NCBI GenBank assembly: GCA_963205255.1
Contig: CAUJIK010000014.1
Location: 1-51,684, forward strand
Length of the DNA stretch: 51,684 nucleotides
Source of the DNA: Pseudomonadota bacterium
Lineage (GTDB): Bacteria > Pseudomonadota > Gammaproteobacteria > Steroidobacterales > Steroidobacteraceae
Direction: 5' to 3'
A program made the position numbers and the translations under genes. This document shows positions 1 through 9,821 of the stretch, piece after piece (within the stretch, counting starts at the first letter, position 1; the number at the start of each line of letters is the position of its first letter). Under the pieces are notes generated by a model, which saw only the letters and a list, made by a program, of their open reading frames with translations, had not been told where the DNA came from and did not search any database.

Positions 1-827
1 ACCTCGATCTCGCGCCCGTAGAGATCCCCTTCGAAACCGAACACATGCGCTTCGAGCAGCGGCAGCACGCCGCCCACGGTGGGCCGCGTGCCGAGGCTCG
101 CGACGCCCGGCAGGTAGCGCTCCGGCGGGTGGCCATTGCCCACGCCGCGGACGCGGACTGCAAAGATACCGTCCATCGGTGTCCGCCGCCGCCCCAGTCG
201 CAGGTTGGCGGTGGGATATCCCAGTTCGCGCCCCAGCTGCTGGCCGCGGATCACCCGGCCGACCATGGAATAGCGCCGGCCGAGCAACAGCCGGGCCTGT
301 TCCAGATCGCCCCGCCCCAGTGCCTCGCGCACCGCGCGGCTGCTGATGCGCAGCTGCCCGTCCCGCACCGGCGGCACCACCTCCAGATCCATGCCCAGCG
401 CCGGACAATTGGCCTCGAACCATTCGGCCGTCGCCTCACCTCCCCGTCCGGCACGGAAATCGTGGCCGACGATCAGGTAAGTGATGCCCGCCGACCTCAG
501 CATGCGGGCGAATTCCGCGGCGCCGCAGCCACGCAGATGCTCGTCGAAACGCAGCACGCACAGTGCATCGGGCCCATCGCGTTCCAGCAGCCGCCAGCGC
601 TCGCGCAGCGTGGTCAGGCGCGCGGGAGGATCGGCCTGCTGGAAATACTCCCGCGGCAGGGGCTCGAAGGTGATCAGCAGGCTGTCGCGCCCCTGCTGCG
701 CCGCGCGCTGCCGCGTCCGCCCGATCAGCTCGCGATGGCCGCGATGGAGGCCGTCAAAGCCGCCAATGGTCGCCACGAATCCGCGCGGCGCGCGCACCGT
801 TTCGTCCAGGCGACGCAGCAGCCGCAT
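1..827 (-). CDS. ribF: Bifunctional riboflavin kinase / FAD synthetase (3' end cut by window)
   Basis: Converts riboflavin to FMN and then to FAD. The translation, read on the minus strand from 827, starts MRLLRRLDETVRAPRG and carries the nucleotidyltransferase motif GGFDGLHRGH near residues 21-30. It runs through the FAD-synthetase domain into the riboflavin-kinase domain, where EAHVFGFEGDLYGREIEV is read at the window edge. About 275 codons are present, so the last 30 to 50 residues lie outside. The start ATG shares its A with the murJ stop (TGATG), so the two are translationally coupled. The order rpsT / murJ-ribF is common in gammaproteobacteria. The minus-strand reading is certain from the motifs; only the C-terminus is missing. 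Confidence 0.93.
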   Translation of the reverse strand, partial: MRLLRRLDETVRAPRGFVATIGGFDGLHRGHRELIGRTRQRAAQQGRDSLLITFEPLPREYFQQADPPARLTTLRERWRLLERDGPDALCVLRFDEHLRGCGAAEFARMLRSAGITYLIVGHDFRAGRGGEATAEWFEANCPALGMDLEVVPPVRDGQLRISSRAVREALGRGDLEQARLLLGRRYSMVGRVIRGQQLGRELGYPTANLRLGRRRTPMDGIFAVRVRGVGNGHPPERYLPGVASLGTRPTVGGVLPLLEAHVFGFEGDLYGREIE

Positions 828-2392
828 CAGCGCACCACCGAGCGCAGATGCGCCGGACGCATGCCCACCAGCAACAGCACCGCGAAATACGTGGCCGCGC
901 CGAGCAGGATGCCGCCGCCGCCGCGCCACAGCCGCTCGATGAAGGACATCTGCGCCCAGGCCAGCGTATCTCCCGCCAGCCACACCAGCACCGCGCCCAT
1001 GGCGAGGTTCGCCACCACCACGCGCAGCAGGAAGCCCTTCCACATGGACGTGTGCCGCAACACCCCTTCGGACACCAGGCCGCGCCACAGCAGGAAGGTG
1101 TTCAGCGCCGCGCCGGTGCAGGTGAAGGTGGCGATGAGGATGTGGGGGTTCGGCAGCCCCAGCTTCGAGGCCGGGATCACCACCAGCACATTGAGCAGCG
1201 TGCTGCAGGCCAGCGCAATGAGCGCGATCTTCACCGGCCGGCGGGTGTTCTGCCGCGCGTAGTAGCCCGGCACCAGAACCTTGACGAAGCTGAAGGCCAG
1301 AAGACCCCAGGAATAGGCCATCAGCGCATAGCTGGTGCGCTGCACGTCCTCCGGGTCGAAGCGGCCGTAGCCCAGGATCAGCGCCGTCATGGGGCCCGCG
1401 AAGCACAGCATGCCCACCGCCGCCGGGGACGCCAGCAGCACCACCAGCCGCAGCGCCCAGTCCAGCGTCTGCGAGAACTGGGCAGTGTCCTTTGCCGCGT
1501 GCTGGGCTGAAAGACCCGGCAGGATCACCGTCGCCAGCGCGATGCTGAACACCCCGAGCGGGAATTCCATCAGCCGGTCGGCGTAGTACAGCCAGGTCAC
1601 GCTGCCGGTGACCAGGAAGGTCGCGATCTGCGTATCGAGCAGCAGCGCGATCTGCGCCATGGAGCTGCCCACGATGCCCGGCACCATGAGCTTGCCCACG
1701 CGGCGCACGCCCTCGAACTGCGGCCGCCAGCGCGGCCAGGAGAGCAATTTCAGCCGCGCCACCGAAGGCAGCTGGAAGAGCAATTGCAGCACGCCGGAGA
1801 TGAACACGCCGATGGCCAGCACGAGGCCCGGGTTCTCGCTGCGCGCCGCGAAGAACAGCGCCGCGACGATGAGCACCACATTCATCAGCACCTGCGTGAA
1901 CGCCGGGATGAAGAAGCGCCCGTAGCTGTTGAGCACGCCCGAGAACAGCGACACCATCGACACGAAGAACAGGTACGGGAAGGTCCAGCGCAGCATCTGC
2001 ACCGCGAGTTCGTACTCGGTCGCGCCGGTGAGCGCCCACTTGGGCGCGAAGATGAAGATCAGCACCGGCGCCGCGACCACACCCACCACGCTGAGCAGCA
2101 ACAACAGCGCCCCCAGCGTGCCGGCCACGCCCGACACCAGCGCGCGGACCTCCGCCGCGTCGCGCTGCACCTTGAACTCGGAAATCACCGGCACGAAGGA
2201 CTGCGAGAAGGCGCCTTCGGCGAACAGCCGGCGCAGGAAATTGGGGATCTTGAAGGCGACGAGAAAGGCGTCCGAGACCGCCCCCACTCCCAGCACCTGG
2301 GCCATGAAGGTGTCGCGGAACAAGCCGGTGATCCGCGACAGCAGGGTGGCAAACCCGGTGGTCGTGGTGCTTCTCAACAGGGGGCGACTCAT
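827..2392 (-). CDS. murJ: Lipid II flippase MurJ (MviN)
   Basis: Integral inner-membrane protein of the MOP superfamily that flips lipid II for peptidoglycan synthesis. It has 521 residues, the usual length, and is hydrophobic throughout in a pattern fitting about 14 membrane segments. The N-terminus shows the family signature around residues 12-70: TLLSRITGLFRD, DAFLVAFKIPNFLRRLFAEG and FSQSFVPVISE. These contain the conserved charged residues of the central cavity. It is followed by ribF with a one-base stop/start overlap and is divergent from rpsT. Nothing unusual is seen. Confidence 0.97.
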   Translation of the reverse strand: MSRPLLRSTTTTGFATLLSRITGLFRDTFMAQVLGVGAVSDAFLVAFKIPNFLRRLFAEGAFSQSFVPVISEFKVQRDAAEVRALVSGVAGTLGALLLLLSVVGVVAAPVLIFIFAPKWALTGATEYELAVQMLRWTFPYLFFVSMVSLFSGVLNSYGRFFIPAFTQVLMNVVLIVAALFFAARSENPGLVLAIGVFISGVLQLLFQLPSVARLKLLSWPRWRPQFEGVRRVGKLMVPGIVGSSMAQIALLLDTQIATFLVTGSVTWLYYADRLMEFPLGVFSIALATVILPGLSAQHAAKDTAQFSQTLDWALRLVVLLASPAAVGMLCFAGPMTALILGYGRFDPEDVQRTSYALMAYSWGLLAFSFVKVLVPGYYARQNTRRPVKIALIALACSTLLNVLVVIPASKLGLPNPHILIATFTCTGAALNTFLLWRGLVSEGVLRHTSMWKGFLLRVVVANLAMGAVLVWLAGDTLAWAQMSFIERLWRGGGGILLGAATYFAVLLLVGMRPAHLRSVVR

Positions 2393-2461
2393 CGCTGCGG
2401 CAGACTAGCAGAACCGCCCCCCTTAAATCGCGGCCAAAGGGCCCCAAAGCCCCTGATTCGG

Positions 2462-2490
2462 TTGACTTCCGTCAGCCCGGTGCCCACACT
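2462..2490 (+). promoter_or_regulatory. Candidate sigma-70 promoter of rpsT
   Basis: TTGACT at 2462-2467 is a near-consensus -35 box. Seventeen bases further lies a weak -10, CACACT at 2485-2490. The transcript would start near 2497 and reach the ribosome-binding site GGAG (2518-2521) of rpsT. The -10 matches only three of six positions, so the assignment rests mainly on the -35 box. Confidence 0.4.
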
Positions 2491-2530
2491 ACGCGCCCCT
2501 TGTACAGGGCTAATGGCGGAGATTTCGAGC

Positions 2531-2800
2531 GTGGCGAACACCAAGTCGGCGGAAAAGGCAGCACGTCAGTCGGTCAAGCACCGCGCACAGAACGTTTCGC
2601 TGCGTTCGGGCATGCGCACGGCCATCCGCAAGGTCGCCGACGCCGTCTCTGCCGGCAAGAAGGACGAAGCCGCGCAGGCCCTCAAGGCCGCCCAGCCGGT
2701 CATCGATTCCATGGTCAACAAGGGCCTGGTGCACCGTAACAAGGCTGCCCGCCACAAGAGCCGCCTCGCGGCACGCGTGAAGGCCGCCGCCAAGGCCTGA
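2531..2800 (+). CDS. rpsT: 30S ribosomal protein S20
   Basis: Primary 16S rRNA-binding protein of the small subunit. The 89 residues begin (M)ANTKSAEKAARQSVKHRAQN and end in a Lys/Ala-rich tail, the standard S20 pattern. The start is GTG at 2531, preceded by GGAG nine bases upstream. Longer upstream reading in this frame is antisense to murJ and has no support. A non-ATG start is usual for this gene: E. coli rpsT uses TTG, which helps S20 limit its own translation. It is divergent from murJ. Confidence 0.96.
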   Translation: MANTKSAEKAARQSVKHRAQNVSLRSGMRTAIRKVADAVSAGKKDEAAQALKAAQPVIDSMVNKGLVHRNKAARHKSRLAARVKAAAKA

Positions 2801-2801
2801 T

Positions 2802-2816
2802 CCGGCTTCGGGCCGG
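2802..2816 (+). terminator. Short GC hairpin after rpsT
   Basis: CCGGC-TTCGG-GCCGG, five paired bases on a five-base loop, begins two bases after the rpsT stop codon. No T tract follows, so it may only protect the 3' end or be part of a weak terminator. Confidence 0.4.
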
Positions 2817-2928
2817 CGATCACACGCCAGGTCCGTCCAGGCCAAACCGCCCCACCCCGCCCGCTACGCATGGCGGGCGTTATGTCCGGGCGAGCCTGCT
2901 GTAACTCCGTCTGATGCCGCTCCGCCGT

Positions 2929-2947
2929 CCACGATCGATGATCGTGG
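2929..2947. terminator. Perfect hairpin between rpsT and the amine oxidase gene
   Basis: CCACGATC-GAT-GATCGTGG is an eight-base perfect inverted repeat on a three-base loop. It lies between the convergent 3' ends of rpsT and the amine oxidase gene, 21 bases beyond the latter's stop. No T run is present on either strand. A bidirectional terminator or 3'-end stabiliser is the likely role. Confidence 0.5.
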
Positions 2948-2967
2948 AGGCGAAGCGTGTCTGATCG

Positions 2968-4572
2968 TCAGGCCTTCATGGCGCTGGCGTGCAGCTTCTC
3001 GATCTGCGCCCATGCCGACTCGATCGCGCCGACCTGCCAGCCGGCAAGACCGCTGATGTAGTCGCCCGCGAAATAGACCCGGCCCTGCGGCTCCCGCAGC
3101 ACCGGCAGGTGCTTCTGGCGATCGGCGGGGGACCATGTCGTCCAGCCGCCCTCGCTGTAGCGGGTGCGCTGCCAGGCGATGGAAAAGGCCTTGCCGTCGT
3201 AGTGCTTGCGGAACTGCCCCGGATGGATCAGTTCGCTGCGCTCGAGCGCCTGCTCGGTCTGTTCGGCCAGCGACATTTCACCGAAGGCGATTGCCGGAGC
3301 GCCGATCGGGTAGGCGCTCATGACGACGCCCTTCTTGCCGAAGTAGCCGTAGGAGGGATAGACGATGGTGTGCCCCGGAATGCCGAGCGTGCTCGAGCCG
3401 CCGTAGATATTGTCGTCTTCCTCCCAGAAACGGCGGTTCATCTGCAAAGCGAGCTTGCCGACGGTCATCTTGCCGGGCGTGCGAATTGCCTCCTTGCACG
3501 CATCCGACAAGTCGGTCTCCAGCTTCGAGAGTATGCCGAGCGGAATCGTGGAGATGCAGTAGTCGGCCTTCGCGACCTTGACCGCGCCGGTGGCGGTGTT
3601 GCGGTAAGGCACGCTGACGCCGCTGTCGTTCTGCCTCAGCTCCAGAACCTCGGCGTTGTAGGTGATCGCCTTGCCCACCTCGCGGGTGAAGGCCCGGGCA
3701 ATCTGGTCCATGCCGCCGACCGCCTGGTACATCGTGCTCGGATGATCGATCGTCGTGAGGCCCTGGAACGCATTGGCGAGCCCGGATTGCAGGATGTCCT
3801 GGAACGCCAGCGCTTCCGAAGCGGTATTCGGACCGGCGAGGGCCATCGGATCGAAGCGGGCAAGGCCACGATGGATCGTGCCCTTGTACTTCAGATCCCG
3901 TGCGTCGAGGAATCCCTGGCGAACCAGGTAGTCGACCAGCCGTTCCTTGTCCTGACCCGTCAGCTCCTTGTCGAGCGCGCCCTGGTCCGTGAGTTTCGCG
4001 AGCAGCTCGGCGGTGTAGCCCTGCATGTCCGCCTTGAGTTCACGCAGGCGCACCCGGCGGCCGGCCAGCGGTCCCTTGGCATTGTTGAACTGCACATAGC
4101 CCAGGTCATTCTCCTGGACCATGATCTCCATCGGGATGCCGAACTTGCGGACGTAGTGAAACACCGCGTGATGGAAAGCCGGTATCCGCCAGGGGCCGTG
4201 GTTGAAGTACTGACCCTTGTCGAAGTCGCAGGTGCGGGTTTCTCCGTCCACCGTCGTGGTCTTGAACCCCGCGCGCGACGACTGGCAGCGCCCGCCCGCG
4301 AAGGAGCGCGCTTCAAGGATCTGGCACTTGTATCCGCGCAGCCCGAGCTCGTAGGCAGCGGTCATTCCCGCCAGACCCGCGCCGAGGATGAGCACGCTCT
4401 TGCCGTTGCCACGCCCCTCGAGCGCGGGCGGAGCCTCCGCAGCGGACGCAATGCCCATCCCCAGGCCATTGAGTGCCGACACGACGCCGGATACGCCGCC
4501 CACGGCGGCGAACGCCTGCAGGAAATCCCGTTTGCTGAAAGAGTGAGGCTGATCGGAACGAGACTTGGTCAT
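2968..4572 (-). CDS. Exported flavin amine oxidase (monoamine-oxidase-like FAD oxidoreductase)
   Basis: FAD-dependent oxidase of the amino-oxidase family; substrate not deducible. The 534 residues begin with a Tat-like leader: SKRDFLQAF near residues 13-21 followed by a hydrophobic stretch ending ASA-A near 44. The pair is KR rather than RR, so export by Tat is likely but not certain. The dinucleotide-binding motif GAGLAG lies at 64-69, with EARSFAGGRC about 25 residues later. The C-terminal FAD motif FAGDYISGLAGWQVGAIESA lies near 500-520. It lies 18 bases downstream of the YceI-family gene, apparently in one operon. Together they separate obgE from rpsT, which are often close in relatives, suggesting an insertion. 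Confidence 0.85.
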   Translation of the reverse strand: MTKSRSDQPHSFSKRDFLQAFAAVGGVSGVVSALNGLGMGIASAAEAPPALEGRGNGKSVLILGAGLAGMTAAYELGLRGYKCQILEARSFAGGRCQSSRAGFKTTTVDGETRTCDFDKGQYFNHGPWRIPAFHHAVFHYVRKFGIPMEIMVQENDLGYVQFNNAKGPLAGRRVRLRELKADMQGYTAELLAKLTDQGALDKELTGQDKERLVDYLVRQGFLDARDLKYKGTIHRGLARFDPMALAGPNTASEALAFQDILQSGLANAFQGLTTIDHPSTMYQAVGGMDQIARAFTREVGKAITYNAEVLELRQNDSGVSVPYRNTATGAVKVAKADYCISTIPLGILSKLETDLSDACKEAIRTPGKMTVGKLALQMNRRFWEEDDNIYGGSSTLGIPGHTIVYPSYGYFGKKGVVMSAYPIGAPAIAFGEMSLAEQTEQALERSELIHPGQFRKHYDGKAFSIAWQRTRYSEGGWTTWSPADRQKHLPVLREPQGRVYFAGDYISGLAGWQVGAIESAWAQIEKLHASAMKA

Positions 4573-4590
4573 TGGGTTGCTCCAGGCAGA

Positions 4591-5145
4591 CTATTGATGC
4601 AGATCGAGTTCGATCTGGACGGCAACATTGTCGGCGATCCAGTTCGTCGCATCCCAGCCGACGCCGAAATCGAGGCGCTTGATCTCGAAGGCTCCCGAGA
4701 AATGCGCTTTGGGTTCCGTGACCTCGAACTTGAATGCCAGAGTGACCGGCTTGCTGACGCCGATCAGGGTCAGTTGCCCGTGGGCGGCAAATGTTCCGTC
4801 CTCCAGCCGCTCGATGCGCTCGGACTCGAACCGCGACTCCATGAAGTTCTGCGGATTGAACCAGTCCTTCTCCAGCAGCGTCGCATCCCGCTCGGCATCG
4901 CCAGTGTCGGCGGAATCCATCTTCACGATGCCGACGATCTTGCCTGCGGAAGGGTTGGCCGGATCGAAGTCGATCGTCGCGGAGAAGTTCCGGAAGCGGC
5001 CCCGGAACGCCGATCCTTCCTGGCTGCCGATGAACCGGACAGTGCTCGAATCCGGCTCGACCTGCCATTTCGCTGCATCGGCCGCTGCCGTGAAGAAGAC
5101 AGCGACCAAGGCTGAAGCTATGAATCGTCTTGCGTGAATTGCCAT
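4591..5145 (-). CDS. Periplasmic YceI-family lipocalin-like protein
   Basis: YceI-family proteins fold as a beta-barrel that binds an isoprenoid or amphiphile in the periplasm. The 184 residues start with a signal peptide (MAIHARRFIASALVAVFF, cleaved near ADA-A at 24/25). Family patterns follow: WQVEPDSSTVRF, FRGRFRNFSATIDFDP, SADTGDAERDATLL (the SADTGxxxRD element) and the C-terminal LDFGVGWDATNWIADNV. This last region matches the family's WI.D.V.I end. It is the first gene of a two-gene unit with the amine oxidase. The ligand is unknown; a lipid or quinone-like cofactor serving the exported oxidase is only a guess. Confidence 0.9.
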   Translation of the reverse strand: MAIHARRFIASALVAVFFTAAADAAKWQVEPDSSTVRFIGSQEGSAFRGRFRNFSATIDFDPANPSAGKIVGIVKMDSADTGDAERDATLLEKDWFNPQNFMESRFESERIERLEDGTFAAHGQLTLIGVSKPVTLAFKFEVTEPKAHFSGAFEIKRLDFGVGWDATNWIADNVAVQIELDLHQ

Positions 5146-5165
5146 GATTCCTCGACCTTTACCAA

Positions 5166-5181
5166 GCGAACGGAGGTTCGC
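5166..5181. repeat. Hairpin in the leader of the YceI/amine oxidase operon
   Basis: GCGAAC-GGAG-GTTCGC, a perfect six-base inverted repeat with a four-base loop, about 21 bases before the YceI start codon on the minus strand. It could be an mRNA leader hairpin or an operator half. Confidence 0.4.
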
Positions 5182-5251
5182 ATATCCTGCGCGCCGCCGG
5201 CGGGAACTTCACGTGTCTTGCCCGCCTGTTTCGGCGCTCGAAACGCCCCAA

Positions 5252-5268
5252 GTATCGTAGCCCGATAC
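5252..5268. promoter_or_regulatory. Candidate operator upstream of the YceI/amine oxidase operon
   Basis: GTATCG-TAGCC-CGATAC is a perfect six-base inverted repeat with a five-base spacer, about 107 bases upstream of the YceI start and 14 bases before the obgE stop site. Size and symmetry fit a dimeric regulator such as a TetR-type protein. No such regulator gene is adjacent. A terminator role for obgE is excluded by position only if obgE ends at 5282, since the repeat lies 3' of it; no T tract follows. Confidence 0.4.
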
Positions 5269-5281
5269 GTATTGCCGCGCC

Positions 5282-6992
<1,711 letters not shown>

Positions 6993-7022
6993 GAATTAAG
7001 GCTCCGATCGGAAAGGCCGCGC

Positions 7023-7051
7023 ATTCTAAAGGTGCAGCCCCCGGTGGTCAA
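7023..7051 (-). promoter_or_regulatory. Promoter of rplU-rpmA-obgE
   Basis: On the minus strand TTGACC (7051-7046) and TAGAAT (7028-7023) are separated by exactly 17 bases, giving transcription from about 7016 and a leader of roughly 25 bases before the rplU ATG at 6992. This is the best sigma-70 match I noticed in the window. Confidence 0.7.
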
Positions 7052-7069
7052 ACCCTGTCTTCAGGGTTT
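7050..7069. promoter_or_regulatory. Perfect palindrome overlapping the rplU -35 box
   Basis: AAACCCTG-TCTT-CAGGGTTT is an eight-base perfect inverted repeat with a four-base centre. It touches the first bases of the rplU -35 box and lies 39 bases before the ispB ATG in the divergent intergenic region. It could be an operator for either side. Confidence 0.45.
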
Positions 7070-7107
7070 CCCCCGGCCAAACAGCCACTTGCTGTACCAT
7101 TCACCTG

Positions 7108-8151
7108 ATGTCCAGCCCCTCTCCCCTGCACGGTTTCCCCTCCTCGCCCGAGCCGGCGTCCGCGCCTGCCTCGCTTGCGGATATCCGTGCCCTGGTCGCC
7201 GACGACTGGGCCGCCGTGGACACCCTGATCCGCTCCCGGTTGACCAGCTCCGTGGCCCTGGTAGGCCAGGTAGCCGAACATATCGTGGCCGGCGGGGGCA
7301 AGCGCCTGCGCCCCCTGGTGGTGCTGCTGGCGGCCCGTGCCGCCGTCCCCGGAAAGCTGCCGCCGGAGGCCCGCCACCGCGAGGCCGCCGCCTTCATCGA
7401 ATTCATCCACACCGCCACCCTGCTGCACGACGACGTGGTGGACCACTCGGCCATGCGCCGCGGCCGCGACACCGCCAATGCCCTGTTCGGCAACGAGGCC
7501 AGCGTGCTGGTGGGGGATTTCGTCTATTCCCGCGCCTTCCAGATGATGGCGGCCATCGGCGTGCAGCGCGTGATGGAGATCATGGCCGACGCCACCAATG
7601 TGATCGCCGAGGGTGAGGTGCTGCAGCTGATGAATGCGCAGGACCCGGACACCACCGAGGAACGCTACCTCGAGGTGATCCACCGCAAGACGGCCAAGCT
7701 TTTCGAAGCCGGCGGCGAAGTCGCGGCCGTGCTGTGCGGCGCGCCACCGGCCGTGCAGGTCGCGCTGGCCGCCTACGGGCGCCATCTGGGCACCGCCTTC
7801 CAGCTCATCGACGATGTGCTGGACTACCGCTCGGACCCCAGCGTGCGCGGCAAGAACCTGGGCGAGGACCTGGCCGAGGGCAAACCCACCCTGCCGCTGA
7901 TCCACGCCCTGCGTTCAGGCAGCGATGCCGACCGGGCGCTGATCCGCGCGGCCATCCTGCAGGAGGATGCCGAGCCGGACCTGGACCGCATCATTGCCGT
8001 CATCGACCGTTCCGGCGGCATCGACTACACCCGCGACCGGGCGCTGGCCGAGTCCCAGGCCGCCGTGACCGCACTCGACGTAGTGCCGCCCTCCCCCTGG
8101 CGCGAGGCGCTGGCCCGCCTCGCCGAACTGGGCGTGGAGCGGGACAGATAG
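7108..8151 (+). CDS. ispB: Octaprenyl diphosphate synthase (trans-polyprenyl synthase)
   Basis: Builds the ubiquinone side chain from FPP and IPP. It has 347 residues, about 20 longer than E. coli IspB because of a Pro/Ser/Ala-rich N-terminal extension of about 20 residues. The first aspartate-rich motif DDVVD is at 108-112, within HTATLLHDDVVDHSAMRRG. The second, DDVLD, is near 235-239. The substrate-binding GGGKRLRP lies at 62-69. Divergence from rplU is typical of gammaproteobacteria. An internal ATG cannot be excluded, since no clear ribosome-binding site precedes 7108. The exact chain length is inferred from synteny. Confidence 0.93.
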   Translation: MSSPSPLHGFPSSPEPASAPASLADIRALVADDWAAVDTLIRSRLTSSVALVGQVAEHIVAGGGKRLRPLVVLLAARAAVPGKLPPEARHREAAAFIEFIHTATLLHDDVVDHSAMRRGRDTANALFGNEASVLVGDFVYSRAFQMMAAIGVQRVMEIMADATNVIAEGEVLQLMNAQDPDTTEERYLEVIHRKTAKLFEAGGEVAAVLCGAPPAVQVALAAYGRHLGTAFQLIDDVLDYRSDPSVRGKNLGEDLAEGKPTLPLIHALRSGSDADRALIRAAILQEDAEPDLDRIIAVIDRSGGIDYTRDRALAESQAAVTALDVVPPSPWREALARLAELGVERDR

Positions 8152-8205
8152 ATCAGACGATGACAGGCATGGGGGCGCTCAAGTAGACTCTCGCGCCCAC
8201 CGCAT

Positions 8206-8282
<77 letters not shown>

Positions 8283-8291
8283 TCTGTCCGT

Positions 8292-8308
8292 GCCGATCCT
8301 CGATCGGC
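8292..8308 (+). terminator. Hairpin after tRNA-Pro
   Basis: GCCGATC-CTC-GATCGGC, a seven-base perfect stem with a three-base loop, starts ten bases after the tRNA 3' end. It lacks a T tract but its placement suggests a processing or termination signal. From here to 8496 I see no gene. Confidence 0.5.
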
Positions 8309-8496
8309 GACATGCTCCCGGCGGTCTGGTGCGGCGCCACGTATACAGCCGCAATCCACGACTGCTACGACGGCGAACCCGCTCCATCGCCTGCCCAGCC
8401 AAGCTTCCTCAGATAGTCATCCGGCTGCGAACTCGTCAGGGCGTACGTTTGCCGCCCCTCCATGCGGCAGACCCCCGATGCCGCAGACCTCACACG

Positions 8497-9807
8497 CTAC
8501 CGGCGAGATGCATCCGTCTCCATCATCTTGCCGCCCGCCGTTTCGCGCATGGTGACAGCGGCGAGCAGAGCCATGACCGCGACCGCGATGATGTAGTAGG
8601 CGGGAGACAGCGGGCTGCCGGTCCTCAGAAGCAGCCACGTACCGACGAAAGGCGCGGTACCGCCGAAGATCGTGTAACCGATGTTGAAGCTCACCGTTGC
8701 GCCCGTTACCCGGGTGCGGGTCGGAAACATCTCGACCACTGCGATCCCGAAGGCGCCCCAGTAAAGTCCGTAGTCCATGGCCAGGAGAGCTTGCCCGAGC
8801 AGGGCCATTTCGAAGCTGGCGCTGCTCGCAAGCCTGAAGGCAGGAACGGTCAATATGATGCTCAGGACGGTCGCGAACAGCACCACCGGCTTGCGACCGA
8901 AACGATCCGAAAGCTCACCACCGACCCAGATGCTGAAGAAGGAAATCAGCATTGCGATGCCGTTGGAGAGCAGCGCATCGGAGCGGCTCAGGCCCGTTTC
9001 CATCAGGTAGGTCACGAAGTAACCGCTCAGAGAGTAGAACCCGACAGCGGAGAATGCGGCCAGCGCGAACGCACGCAGCATTGCGGAAGTCTGAACCGTA
9101 GCGGCTTCACGAAGAGGGGACGTCGAGATTCCGTCGGCGGCGACTGCCCGCTCGAATGCCGGTGATTCGTCGACGATCCGGCGGATATAGACCCCCACCA
9201 GCGCCAACGGGCCGCCCAGCAGGAAGGGAATGCGCCAACCCCACGATTCATAATCCTCGGGCGACAGGCCATTGGAGAACGCATACACCACGATCGCCGC
9301 GGCGACAGGCGCCAGGGTTGAAAATGAAAAGGTGAATGAAACGAAGCGGCCGCGGCGTTCCGGTGGGGCATGCTCAGCCACGAACGAATTCGAGCTGACG
9401 GTTTCGCCGGCGGCAGACAAGCCCTGCAGAAGGCGGCAGACGATCAGCAGAAGTGGCGCAAAGATGCCGATCTGGCTGTAGGTGGGGAGCAGCCCGATTC
9501 CGACTGTGGCGGAGCCCATCAGCAATATGACGATGGACAATACCCGCCGGCGACCGATCCTGTCCCCGAGCGTCCCGAAAACATAGCCGCCTACGGGCCG
9601 CGCCAGGAAGCCTACCGAATAGACCGCGAATGTCGCCAGAATCGCGATCGCCGGGTCACCTGCCGGGAAAAACAGTTTCGCGATCGTCGCGGCCGAATAG
9701 GCATAGATGACGAAGTCGTACCATTCGACGAACTGCCCAATGGCCGCGGAGGACAGGACGCGCCTGAACGAAAGGGCCCTCTCCGCGCCATTGCCAGCGT
9801 GTGTCAC
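8497..9807 (-). CDS. MFS transporter, metabolite:H+ symporter (MHS) type
   Basis: Inner-membrane secondary transporter of 436 residues with about 12 membrane segments. MHS-family marks are at the N-terminus: IGQFVEWYDFVIYAY near 23-37, then FLARPVGGYVFGTLGDRIGRRRVL, and later CRLLQGLSAAGE. Relatives include ProP, ShiA and citrate, alpha-ketoglutarate or dicarboxylate transporters, so an organic acid or betaine is plausible; the substrate cannot be read from sequence. The gene lies 14 bases downstream of the PhyH-family dioxygenase gene on the same strand, so the transporter may import that enzyme's substrate. Base composition is by eye less GC-rich than the flanking core genes. Confidence 0.88.
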   Translation of the reverse strand: MTHAGNGAERALSFRRVLSSAAIGQFVEWYDFVIYAYSAATIAKLFFPAGDPAIAILATFAVYSVGFLARPVGGYVFGTLGDRIGRRRVLSIVILLMGSATVGIGLLPTYSQIGIFAPLLLIVCRLLQGLSAAGETVSSNSFVAEHAPPERRGRFVSFTFSFSTLAPVAAAIVVYAFSNGLSPEDYESWGWRIPFLLGGPLALVGVYIRRIVDESPAFERAVAADGISTSPLREAATVQTSAMLRAFALAAFSAVGFYSLSGYFVTYLMETGLSRSDALLSNGIAMLISFFSIWVGGELSDRFGRKPVVLFATVLSIILTVPAFRLASSASFEMALLGQALLAMDYGLYWGAFGIAVVEMFPTRTRVTGATVSFNIGYTIFGGTAPFVGTWLLLRTGSPLSPAYYIIAVAVMALLAAVTMRETAGGKMMETDASRR

Positions 9808-9821
9808 TTCAGCAAACCCCG

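Noticed and set aside
45-1262. Long plus-strand open frame of about 405 codons opposite ribF and murJ
   Set aside because: It runs antisense to two clear genes, is rich in Arg, Ala, Gln and His, and has no family pattern; long antisense frames are expected at this GC content.
2462-2530. Alternative ATG start of rpsT at 2514
   Set aside because: ATG 2514 would give MAEISS before the conserved ANTKSAEKAA and would overlap the GGAG that precedes GTG 2531.
2989-5115. Plus-strand open frame of about 708 codons opposite the amine oxidase and YceI genes
   Set aside because: It is the complement of two well-supported genes and has no ribosome-binding site or domain.
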